NCBI GenBank assembly: GCA_964617665.1
Contig: CAZUAH010000392.1
Location: forward strand, 1 to 13,022
Direction: 5' to 3'
DNA: 13,022 bases
Origin: JADHUC01 sp964617665
GTDB taxonomy: Bacteria > Planctomycetota > Planctomycetia > Pirellulales > Pirellulaceae
The notes below the pieces were generated by a model. It made no database searches and had not been told where the DNA came from. It saw only the letters and a program-made list of their open reading frames with translations. The translations under genes and the position numbers were made by a program. Positions 1 through 6,492 of the stretch are shown piece by piece. Each line of letters opens with the position of its first letter. Position 1 is the stretch's first letter.

Positions 1-150
1 TCGATGGCTTCCGGATTGCCCCCGAGCCGACGAGTCACACTCGCCAACTACGTCATTGCCACACTCTCACGTTGAGAGTTGTCTGCCCTTTACAACATTC
101 CGAATGAAGCAAGAACAAACACATGTGACTTTAACCTCCTTAGTTACTAG

Positions 151-165
151 CCGTAAGTTGTACGG
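151..165. repeat. Short inverted repeat CCGTA-AGTTG-TACGG
   Basis: A perfect 5-base stem (151-155 with 161-165) around a 5-base loop, inside the AT-rich gene-free region. It could be half of an operator or a small hairpin. No T-run follows it on either strand, so it is not a standard terminator. Confidence 0.35.
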
Positions 166-173
166 ATTAACAA

Positions 174-211
174 AATTGTTGCAAGATGTTTTCGACATTT
201 TTTCAACAATT
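174..211. repeat. Inverted repeat AATTGTTG/CAACAATT with a competing partner
   Basis: AATTGTTG at 174-181 is a perfect reverse complement of CAACAATT at 204-211, with 22 bases between, and ATGT/ACAT lie inside the loop. The left arm continues as TGTTGCA (177-183), which also matches TGCAACA at 219-225, so the same arm could pair with either of two right arms. A T-run (213-217) follows on the + strand. It may be a factor-binding site or a weak hairpin terminator; the long loop argues against a strong intrinsic terminator. Confidence 0.4.
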
Positions 212-225
212 ATTTTTCTGCAACA

Positions 226-368
226 CATCGCGCTGAGCGTGTAGCGATGCATGTCGAACGCGAGTTTTGTCGCGCGCTCCATCGCGCAGCAACGTGTTTG
301 AGCGCTCATCCAACTTCAATACAACGAGATTGTCGAACCATCGCGCAGTGCGCATGTTGGTTGAGCGC
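226..368. repeat. Three diverged copies of a GC-rich direct repeat
   Basis: CATCGCGC occurs at 226-233, 280-287 and 339-346, and each copy is followed by TGAGCG (234-239, 299-304 and 362-367). The second and third copies agree further: CCATCGCGCAG at 279-289 and 338-348, and both are preceded by TGTCGAAC (252-259 and 331-338). The order of the words is the same in each copy while their spacing drifts, as expected of a diverged tandem duplication. The third copy lies inside the 3' end of the SGNH hydrolase frame. Confidence 0.45.
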
Positions 369-1161
369 GCTGTTGATGAATGCCAAACAGATAACGGCTT
401 TGTGGTCGTTGTCGCTGCAGTCTCAACCAACGCACTAACGAACCTCTCGCATAGGAGAGTCTGGAGTCATCACGCCAACTGTACAGAATCTCGCCCCACG
501 CGCGCGACCAGTGCCTCATGCGAATATGAATTGGATCAAGACCGTACCAGTCTACTTTCGGCGCGTTAACGCTGACTTCGAAACGCTCGGCCAGCTCGAC
601 CACGCGATCGTTGAGCATTTGCGCAAGTGACAACGAGTTCTTGAACGAAAGCCGCGACTTCGGAAACAACAAAGTGCGAAATAGGCCAAAACGAAATCGG
701 CCAAGCGCTGATAGGCTTTCAAGCGGCAACTCTGTGACCACGATCCGTTGGCAGTTCGGCACTAAGCGTTCCAGGCATTGTCCTACCCATCCGGCAATTT
801 GCTCCACGTCAGCGCCATACACAATATCGTTGCCGATATCTGTAAGCACAGCATAAGTGTCGACTGGTGGGCGACGCGATAGATCAGACCACAATCCGCA
901 GTCCACGATTCCCGGCAATGACCGCCCCAAAACGCGACTCGTCATGCCGTACGAACGGCCGAACCCCACCGCTCCAAGGAAATCGATTGGTCCGCCCATA
1001 ACTAGTTGCGCCGTCTCTACAATCGTGGAAAGACCGCGAATTGCATTGCTGGCGCCAAGCAAGACCACGCGACGCGAAAGTGGCTGCGATCCGGAAGAGG
1101 AGTGCGACGGATTAGGTGCCTCGCCAGTTCGTTCAATCACCATGTCTTTCTGACGTTTCAT
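316..1161 (-). CDS. SGNH/GDSL-type hydrolase (predicted esterase or acyl hydrolase)
   Basis: A 281-residue protein with the landmarks of the SGNH hydrolase fold. A hydrophobic strand runs into GASN (36-39), where Ser38 would be the nucleophile. GND at 110-112 gives the oxyanion-hole Asn111, and DPIH at 209-212 places Asp209 and His212 as the acidic and basic residues. The Gly of block II may lie in the glycine-rich stretch around residues 63-72, but I cannot fix it. I see no signal peptide, so a cytoplasmic enzyme is likely, acting on an ester or acetyl group that cannot be named. Start: ATG at 1161, with GAAGAG about 11 bases upstream; ATG at 1143 (residue 7) is possible. The last 35 or so residues are Arg/Gln-rich and overlap the repeat cluster, so that tail may not be conserved. 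It lies 59 bases (223 with the chosen start codons of both genes ignored) downstream of the M50 gene on the same strand and may be co-transcribed with it. Fold confident, substrate unknown. Confidence 0.75.
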   Translation of the reverse strand: MKRQKDMVIERTGEAPNPSHSSSGSQPLSRRVVLLGASNAIRGLSTIVETAQLVMGGPIDFLGAVGFGRSYGMTSRVLGRSLPGIVDCGLWSDLSRRPPVDTYAVLTDIGNDIVYGADVEQIAGWVGQCLERLVPNCQRIVVTELPLESLSALGRFRFGLFRTLLFPKSRLSFKNSLSLAQMLNDRVVELAERFEVSVNAPKVDWYGLDPIHIRMRHWSRAWGEILYSWRDDSRLSYARGSLVRWLRLQRQRPQSRYLFGIHQQRAQPTCALRDGSTISLY

Positions 1162-1220
1162 CAGCCAGCGGCTCTTCGCTGCTATCGCTCAGTCGCTATT
1201 CCTCGCGGTCTCCCACCAAA

Positions 1221-1997
1221 TCACCACGGCCGACCGCCAGAACCACCGCCACTCATACGTTGCAGTGCCTGATAACTTGAGAAGGCCAAGGAACCAAACA
1301 AGATCGCCAAAAAAAGACTGTTGAGCAACACCATGCCGGCTACTGCGGTGACGCCACCGGTGATCACCGAAAGCCAAAGCGAGCGAACTACCCCGTTCCA
1401 CGGATCGCCGACAGTAAAAAGCTCGCGCGCGATTTGTCCACCGTCCAGAGGATAGACAGGCAACAGGTTCATCAGTCCCCAGAAGATGTTGACAAAAAGC
1501 AGACAGTTAATGAGTTCTCTCCAATGTTCGTTCGCCATTTCTGGAAGTCGCAGCGCCCAAAGAGGCAAGACGGAATCATCAGGGAAGAAACTGATGGAAC
1601 CACCAGTGGCGAATACCGCACCCACGACAAACCCGGCCAGCAGAAACCCCGCGCCGGGACCGGCCGCCGAGATCAGAATCTGATCACGTGGTCCACGAGA
1701 CTTCCGCCCACCCCCAAATCCCCACGCGGTGGATTCAGGAATGGCCATGCCGCCCATCAAATAGAGAACGACACGAGCGCCTTCTCCGAAGAAACGCATC
1801 GCGAACGCGTGTCCCAGTTCGTGTATCAGAATAGACACGAATACGACGCCGACCCAAAGCAGCATCCCGACCCCGTCACCGCCTTGGGCGCCCAGAATGA
1901 TACCGATCAGCCAAAACAGCGGATGAACCCGCACAGGTATCCCTGCGATCTGAAATCGAAGATCGTATCGGGTTTGCTGTGGTTCGGCTAAGAACAC
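1221..1997 (-). CDS. Site-2 protease family membrane protein (peptidase M50)
   Basis: An intramembrane zinc metalloprotease of the S2P/M50 family. Counting from the chosen start (258 residues), HELGH at 59-63 in a membrane segment supplies the zinc-binding His pair and the catalytic Glu60. AAGPGAG follows, and NLLPVYPLDGG at 177-187 supplies the third zinc ligand, Asp185. Further hydrophobic segments flank these. There is no PDZ or CBS domain. Between the motifs lies a Gly/Arg-rich loop (FGGGRKSRG), and the protein ends in a Gly/Ser-rich tail. Start: the open frame reaches GTG at 2045, but GTG at 1997 has GAGGTG a few bases upstream and begins just ahead of the conserved part, so I prefer it. 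The substrate is unknown; family members release membrane-held regulators or cut leftover signal peptides. It is divergent from the second M50 gene at 2203 and lies just upstream of the SGNH gene. Confidence 0.85.
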   Translation of the reverse strand: MFLAEPQQTRYDLRFQIAGIPVRVHPLFWLIGIILGAQGGDGVGMLLWVGVVFVSILIHELGHAFAMRFFGEGARVVLYLMGGMAIPESTAWGFGGGRKSRGPRDQILISAAGPGAGFLLAGFVVGAVFATGGSISFFPDDSVLPLWALRLPEMANEHWRELINCLLFVNIFWGLMNLLPVYPLDGGQIARELFTVGDPWNGVVRSLWLSVITGGVTAVAGMVLLNSLFLAILFGSLAFSSYQALQRMSGGGSGGRPW

Positions 1998-2140
1998 GCC
2001 TTGGCACCTCACAGTAGGGAAATCCGTCGTGGAGGATTGTACCACAAATGCCCGCTATCGAAGTAGCCCGTTGATCGCACCATGCGTGCCTAAACCGGAA
2101 AGCGTGGTGTCCCACAAAACCTCCAGCACCAGAAACGGCG

Positions 2141-2170
2141 TTGCGACAATTCCTTGGCCGTGGCTACAAT
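2141..2170 (+). promoter_or_regulatory. Candidate sigma-70-type promoter of the RseP-like gene
   Basis: TTGCGA at 2141-2146 and TACAAT at 2165-2170 are separated by 18 bases. The -10 box differs from TATAAT at one position and the -35 box shares its first three bases with TTGACA. Transcription would start near 2177, giving a leader of about 26 bases, with GGAG as ribosome site 8 bases before the ATG at 2203. I found no similarly good promoter for the divergent M50 gene. Confidence 0.5.
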
Positions 2171-2202
2171 CGAGTAGTGGGCCGCCAAAACGGAGATAGA
2201 AC

Positions 2203-2919
2203 ATGGGCTACATCATCGCAGTTCTTCTGATTGGGTTTCTCATCCTCATCCACGAACTCGGCCACTTCCTGGCTGCGCGATTCGTGAAGATCCCCGTTGC
2301 ACGCTTCTCGATCGGGTTTGGACGACGGCTCTGCGGTTTTCGCCGAGGAGAAACTGATTACTGTTTGTCTGTGTTTCCGCTTGGTGGATATGTGCTCCCG
2401 GACATCGAAGACGAAGATCAGTTCTTCCGTGTGCCGGCTGGTAGGCGATTGGTGTTCTTCTTGAGTGGACCTCTGGCCAACCTACTGCTTCCTCTGCCTC
2501 TGTTCGCGATGCTAAACGTATTGTCAGATGGGTTTTCCCTCGCTGCCATCACGATAACGCCGATCGTCCAGACGTGGACCGCAGTTGTGCAACTGGTCTC
2601 CTCCATCCCGATGTTGTTCACACAGCCGGAAGCGGTCACTGGTGTCGTTGGCATCGTTGTTGAGGGCGGGGCATTTGTTGGACTCAGTCTCGAACGGGCG
2701 GTTCAATTCACGATCCTGTTATCCCTGAACCTAGCCATCTTGAACCTTCTCCCCATTCCTATTCTGGACGGTGGAAAGATTGCCTTGCTTGTCGCCGAAC
2801 GTATATGTCCGCGAGTGCGTCGTTTTCAAATTGCTTTGGCACTTGCCGGCCTGTTTTTCCTTCTGGCCTTGATGGTCTACGCCACGGCGATGGACATCGG
2901 AAGATACCTATTCTGCTGA
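2203..2919 (+). CDS. RseP-like site-2 protease (M50) without a PDZ domain
   Basis: A 238-residue polytopic membrane protease. HELGH at 17-21 sits in the first membrane segment, as in RseP. FSIGFG (35-40) and FPLGGYV (58-64) match the conserved strands of the RseP group, LSGPLANLL (87-95) matches the next conserved block, and NLLPIPILDGG (181-191) carries the Asp zinc ligand, Asp189. RseP is normally about 450 residues with one or two periplasmic PDZ domains between these blocks. Here the space (about residues 105-165) is too short for a PDZ, so this is a minimal, uncontrolled-looking version. The last segment (about 208-230) is hydrophobic. Start: ATG at 2203 with GGAG 8 bases upstream and a good promoter. 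It is the only gene of the window on the + strand and converges on the glycosyltransferase gene. Family certain, substrate unknown. Confidence 0.88.
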   Translation: MGYIIAVLLIGFLILIHELGHFLAARFVKIPVARFSIGFGRRLCGFRRGETDYCLSVFPLGGYVLPDIEDEDQFFRVPAGRRLVFFLSGPLANLLLPLPLFAMLNVLSDGFSLAAITITPIVQTWTAVVQLVSSIPMLFTQPEAVTGVVGIVVEGGAFVGLSLERAVQFTILLSLNLAILNLLPIPILDGGKIALLVAERICPRVRRFQIALALAGLFFLLALMVYATAMDIGRYLFC

Positions 2920-2971
2920 CTATCTTCCATCAAGGGTTGCGTAGAATCGGAAACAGAATACATCCACCGGG

Positions 2972-2995
2972 GCTGGCGTGGACCATCCGGCCAGC
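2972..2995. terminator. Possible hairpin between convergent genes
   Basis: GCTGGC (2972-2977) is a perfect reverse complement of GCCAGC (2990-2995), with a 12-base loop that contains TGG-A-CCA. It sits in the 78-base gap between the stop codons of the RseP-like gene (+) and the glycosyltransferase gene (-), where a shared terminator is expected. No T-run follows on either strand, so this is weak evidence. Confidence 0.3.
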
Positions 2996-2997
2996 AG

Positions 2998-3657
2998 TTA
3001 TACGACGCCACAGACGGCCTCCCATAGGTCGGCCAGGGCTGGATTGGACGCGTGTGTTTCTTTCAGCTCCCAGTGTAGCCGATCTAGTGCCACCCGATCG
3101 TCCACGTCGTACCATTTGGGGAGAGTCCCAAACGAACATCCGGCCTCGTCCAACAAACGCGTAGACTGGCTCCAAACGTCCGGTGAGCTCCAGGAAACGC
3201 CAGAGAAGATTGGCGGGGTGCCGCCCGAGGCACCTACCAGATAGTAACCACCGTCGTCCGATGGTCCCAAGACGACGGGATATTCGCCCAGCAAGTCAAA
3301 CGCTTGTTCAACGAATTCCAACGGCAAAGTTGGACTGTCGGAGCCGATCAGTACTACGCGAGCGGCTCCCTTCTCAAGGGCCGCGGCAAAGTAGTCCCGC
3401 ATTCGACAGCCTAGGTCGCCCTCTGACTGCGTTTCGGTTTCCCACGCACCGCCACACAACTCCTCGAAATCAGCACGGCGTTCAACAGGCGTGTATGCGA
3501 GGATGCGCCGCTCGCCGGTGGCTTCGAATCGTCGGCAAGTGGTCACCAGGAACATCCGGTACAACTCACTCGCCCGCTCGTGCCCGATAGCCTCTCCCAG
3601 GCGTGTTTTCACCGCACCCGGCTGCCAATACTTCGCGAAGACCCCGAATTGCTTCAC
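2998..3657 (-). CDS. TIGR04282/DUF2064 family glycosyltransferase
   Basis: A GT-A-like nucleotidyl/glycosyl transferase of the DUF2064 (TIGR04282) family, whose members are named for neighbourhoods with radical-SAM or arsenosugar genes; none of those is present here. The open frame extends to 3780, deep inside the kinase gene, but the true start is almost certainly the GTG at 3657. It overlaps the kinase stop as GTGA, and AAAGGA lies about 11 bases upstream. That gives 219 residues, the usual family size. Motifs from this start: FAKYWQPGAVKTRLG (7-21), the nucleotide-binding loop with Lys17 and Arg19; IGSDSP (104-109), the metal-binding Asp; and LGPSDDGGYYLVG (130-142), the family's second acidic signature. 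It is the third gene of the regulator-kinase operon, so its product is probably made in a fixed ratio to the kinase. The acceptor is unknown. Confidence 0.85.
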   Translation of the reverse strand: MKQFGVFAKYWQPGAVKTRLGEAIGHERASELYRMFLVTTCRRFEATGERRILAYTPVERRADFEELCGGAWETETQSEGDLGCRMRDYFAAALEKGAARVVLIGSDSPTLPLEFVEQAFDLLGEYPVVLGPSDDGGYYLVGASGGTPPIFSGVSWSSPDVWSQSTRLLDEAGCSFGTLPKWYDVDDRVALDRLHWELKETHASNPALADLWEAVCGVV

Positions 3658-5585
3658 GATAGGCCGTGTCCTTTGTCGCTCGCTTTTTCCTGACACGGCA
3701 GGACAAGCACGAATTCGGCGCCGCCTGAGTTGCGATTCACCTCGAGCCGGCCGCCAATGTCGGCTGCCAGCCGGCGGCACAAGGCCAATCCCAGACCGAC
3801 GCCGGGAGCCGAGTTAGCTGCGTCGTGCGCAGATTTGGAGAACGGTTGAAATAGACGTGATGCTTCCTTATCGGTCACGCCCGGTCCGTGATCCTTGACG
3901 AAGATCGAGATGCTCCGTCTGTCTGTCTCGAACCGCAGGTGGACTCGCCGATCGTTTGCGGCGGCGGCATACTTGCAGGCGTTATCGACCAAGTTGAATA
4001 GGATCTGTTCCACGGCGGCCGGATCAGTGGAAATCGTTCCGGTCCTGATCTCCTCGTCGGCTTCGACCGACAGCTTCATTTCGGCCTGAGCCGCACGATC
4101 ACTCAAACGCGTCTCAATTCGATCGATCAACGAGTCCACAGAGATTTTCTCACGACGTTTCGCACTGTTACCTCGTTCCAGCCGAGCGTATTGCAGCACG
4201 TTTTCTACTAAGTGCGAAAGGCGATCGGCCTCGACCCGTAACGTCTCCAAGTACTTGTGCCGTTGGTCGGCACCAGCGACCATGCCCTCGGATAGCATCT
4301 CGGCGTACATGCGAAACGTCGTCAAAGGCGTTCGTAGCTCGTGGGTCACTGCAGATACGAATGCCGCCCGTCTCTCACTCAACGTCACCACGCCCTTCAG
4401 CAGCACTGCCATGGATATTGCGGCCAACAGAAGGAAGGCCCAAGCCACGATAAGCGAGACGCGGATCGGCGAGAGCGGATTGACGACGGCAACCGGCTCG
4501 GGAACGACCAGTTGGATAGGCAGGCCGACGAGTATACGGTCAAATCGCACTTGGTTCATGTCCGTAACTGGTTCCAGACGGGCATCAGACAGCAAGGAAG
4601 CGACGCCTTCCAGGAGTTTTTCGCGTATCTTGGGCCAGTCCAGCCAGCATCCCTGGACCAATGTCTCGCCACCCGATTCCACTCGGCGAACCAATAACAG
4701 GTGAGAGTTCATCCATACGGGTTGGCTGACGCCCTCAACCTCGAATTGTGGAAACGCGGACACGTCAGGATTATTGAAGAAATTCGCCCGTTGATCGTAA
4801 AACGCTTGTTGAGCCGCTGCCTGGAATCCCGCATTGCGGTTTTCCAGATTATTTCCCTGCCGCATTTGGACGCGACGATTCCGCTGGACGTTATAGCTGT
4901 TGGCCGGCAGTGCCACTTGCACGTCTTGCGGCGCAGGATTGGGTGCTTGGTTGATTTGATTGCTCTCAAGTTGCTGCCGCACGTTCTCGTCGTCCAGCAG
5001 AGTGTTGACGAGTTGCCCCTGTTGCGGTCCGGTCATGAACGCCGTGTTGTTGGCCCATTGCGTCTGCGCCAACAGGTCCGTCCGGAGCATCTGCTCCGGA
5101 ACCTTGTCCAACAGATTCTCATAGCGGACGGTGCCGGCCAACTCGGTCAGTCTATCGTTGCTATATTGAATATTGCTCGGCGCTGCATCGTTTGCCACGG
5201 CCAGTTCGTACAACGCCTCGGATGGGCATTGTGGCGAATGCCATGTGTCGTCGGAGCGAATCTCGAAGTGAAGCCGCACGTACGGCGATGGCTGCATCAG
5301 GAGCGGCGATGGCATTTGCTGAGCCTCGCCTTTGCCGACCGCGACTCTGTAAAATGGCCGGTAAAAAACCGATGGGCGGGCAATCTCCGGCGCCAACAAG
5401 CGGGTCAACTCGGCGTCCATCTGCCAGAGGGCGCTGCCGACGGCTTCCTCCAAATCGGCTTGCTGTTGAGCGAACGCCTCGGCGCGGTCCAATTCCAGCG
5501 CCGTATGCGTCAACCACACCATGACCGGCAGGACCATGGCGAGGCACACTAGGAACAGCAGCCATATTTGCCAAGGACGTCTCAT
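3654..5585 (-). CDS. Membrane sensor histidine kinase
   Basis: A 643-residue sensor kinase. One membrane segment at about 7-29 and another at about 375-397 enclose a periplasmic sensor of some 340 residues. HisKA begins almost directly after the second segment, with no HAMP domain: THELRTPL carries the phospho-accepting His415. The HATPase_c domain shows the N box with Asn531 and Asn535, DHGPG (565-569) as first G box, and GVGLGL (595-600) as second. The sensor resembles no domain I know; residues 171-280 contain 36 Asn or Gln out of 110. The ATG overlaps the stop of the response regulator as ATGA (5582-5585), and its own stop overlaps the glycosyltransferase start, so all three are translationally coupled. 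The signal sensed is unknown; an envelope cue is likely from the topology. Confidence 0.93.
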   Translation of the reverse strand: MRRPWQIWLLFLVCLAMVLPVMVWLTHTALELDRAEAFAQQQADLEEAVGSALWQMDAELTRLLAPEIARPSVFYRPFYRVAVGKGEAQQMPSPLLMQPSPYVRLHFEIRSDDTWHSPQCPSEALYELAVANDAAPSNIQYSNDRLTELAGTVRYENLLDKVPEQMLRTDLLAQTQWANNTAFMTGPQQGQLVNTLLDDENVRQQLESNQINQAPNPAPQDVQVALPANSYNVQRNRRVQMRQGNNLENRNAGFQAAAQQAFYDQRANFFNNPDVSAFPQFEVEGVSQPVWMNSHLLLVRRVESGGETLVQGCWLDWPKIREKLLEGVASLLSDARLEPVTDMNQVRFDRILVGLPIQLVVPEPVAVVNPLSPIRVSLIVAWAFLLLAAISMAVLLKGVVTLSERRAAFVSAVTHELRTPLTTFRMYAEMLSEGMVAGADQRHKYLETLRVEADRLSHLVENVLQYARLERGNSAKRREKISVDSLIDRIETRLSDRAAQAEMKLSVEADEEIRTGTISTDPAAVEQILFNLVDNACKYAAAANDRRVHLRFETDRRSISIFVKDHGPGVTDKEASRLFQPFSKSAHDAANSAPGVGLGLALCRRLAADIGGRLEVNRNSGGAEFVLVLPCQEKASDKGHGLS

Positions 5586-6289
5586 TTCGAATCCCCGCCG
5601 TTGGCGAACATATAACCTTTGCCTCGTACCGTGAGCAGCACTTGGGGATCCGTTGGGTCGTCACGCAGCTTCTCGCGCAAGCGGGCCACGTGCATGTCGA
5701 TCGTCCGGGTCGAGACACCTTTCGGACTGATCCGCCACACGTTGGCCAGCAACTCGTCACGAGCAATCGCGCGGCCACGGTTCTTTGCCAGGTAGCGCAG
5801 CAGTTCGATCTCGCGCTCGGACAACTCGATCCGCTCGCCGTCTTCAAACTGCACCTCGTTGCGAGCGAAGTCCGCAAACCCACCGGGAAAGCGAATCTCG
5901 GCCAGATCGGTCGGCCGTTCAGGCGACCGGCGCAATACAGCTTCGACTCGAGCGAGCAGCTCTTTGACGCTGAACGGCTTGACCACATAATCGTCCGCGC
6001 CCAGCTTAAGCCCTTCGACTCGATCGTCCTCTTCTCCACGGGCCGAGAGGATTATCACGGGTTGCGTGGGACGTGTTTTGCGCACTTCGCGGAGGATGCT
6101 CAGCCCGTCGATGCCCGGCAAGACCAAGTCCAGCAGCAACAGGTCGTAATCATGGCGAACGGCCATCTCCTGACCGTCGTGGCCATCGCCGGATTCCAGT
6201 ACCCGATACCCTGCGTAACCGAGCGCATCGACAATCCCACGGCGGATTGCCGGATCGTCCTCGATGGTCAGAATTGTCTGCTGAGTCAT
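5582..6289 (-). CDS. OmpR/PhoB-family response regulator
   Basis: A full-length, 235-residue DNA-binding response regulator. The receiver has the acidic pocket EDD (10-12), phospho-acceptor Asp54 (LLLDLVLPG), Ser82 and Lys104 (VKPF). The winged-helix output domain runs from about 130 to 230, with the recognition helix around TRTIDMHVARLREK and the wing VRGKGYMF near the end. It is the first gene of the operon with the kinase and glycosyltransferase and surely receives phosphate from that kinase. The 203 bases upstream (6290-6492) hold the operon's control region. A weak promoter-like pair there, read on the - strand, is TTGAAG, 17 bases, TATCGG, but I would not rely on it. Its DNA targets cannot be read from this window. 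Confidence 0.95.
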   Translation of the reverse strand: MTQQTILTIEDDPAIRRGIVDALGYAGYRVLESGDGHDGQEMAVRHDYDLLLLDLVLPGIDGLSILREVRKTRPTQPVIILSARGEEDDRVEGLKLGADDYVVKPFSVKELLARVEAVLRRSPERPTDLAEIRFPGGFADFARNEVQFEDGERIELSEREIELLRYLAKNRGRAIARDELLANVWRISPKGVSTRTIDMHVARLREKLRDDPTDPQVLLTVRGKGYMFANGGDSK

Positions 6290-6492
6290 CGGTCACATTC
6301 GCCAAGTTGGAGTAAACGTCCCAAGTCCATCCCCAATTTCAGACGGCCCGGGAAGTCCGTCCGATAGACGACAAACTCTGCGACTTCAAGCAGAAACACA
6401 GAGACTGTAAGCCGCCCCAGTTACTATCCTAACACCAACCGGCCTTGGGATACGTAAAACGTTTGTAACACACGCTGGAGAGGGGGCCCAGA

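Larger units (their letters stand above)
1..315. other. Gene-free AT-rich region at the left edge
   Basis: I find no convincing gene here. The short open frames on both strands overlap each other and show no recognisable motif. The stretch from about 90 to 225 is clearly richer in A and T than the rest of the window and holds a cluster of inverted repeats: the 8-base palindrome CACATGTG at 120-127, CCGTA/TACGG at 151-165, and AATTGTTG/CAACAATT at 174-211. From about 226 it turns GC-rich and becomes a set of related short repeats that runs into the 3' end of the SGNH hydrolase gene. It lies downstream of that gene, so it may hold its transcription end and the control region of a gene beyond the left edge. 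Nothing here proves either role. Confidence 0.5.

Noticed and set aside
226..368. CRISPR array
   Set aside because: The copies are short, imperfect and unevenly spaced, there are no unique spacers of constant length and no cas genes are present.
3658..3780. N-terminal extension of the glycosyltransferase by 41 residues
   Set aside because: It is an Arg-rich reading of the kinase gene in another frame; the GTGA overlap at 3654-3657 gives the usual family length.
4701..5552. A 283-residue open frame on the + strand opposite the histidine kinase
   Set aside because: It lies wholly within the antisense of a certain kinase gene, shows no motif of its own and is a by-product of the codon use of that gene.
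5161..6039. A 292-residue - strand frame across the regulator/kinase junction
   Set aside because: Same strand but another frame; it covers parts of two certain genes, is rich in Arg, Ser and Cys and has no recognisable domain.
5642..6367. A 241-residue + strand frame opposite the response regulator
   Set aside because: Antisense shadow of a full-length OmpR-type regulator whose catalytic residues are all on the - strand.
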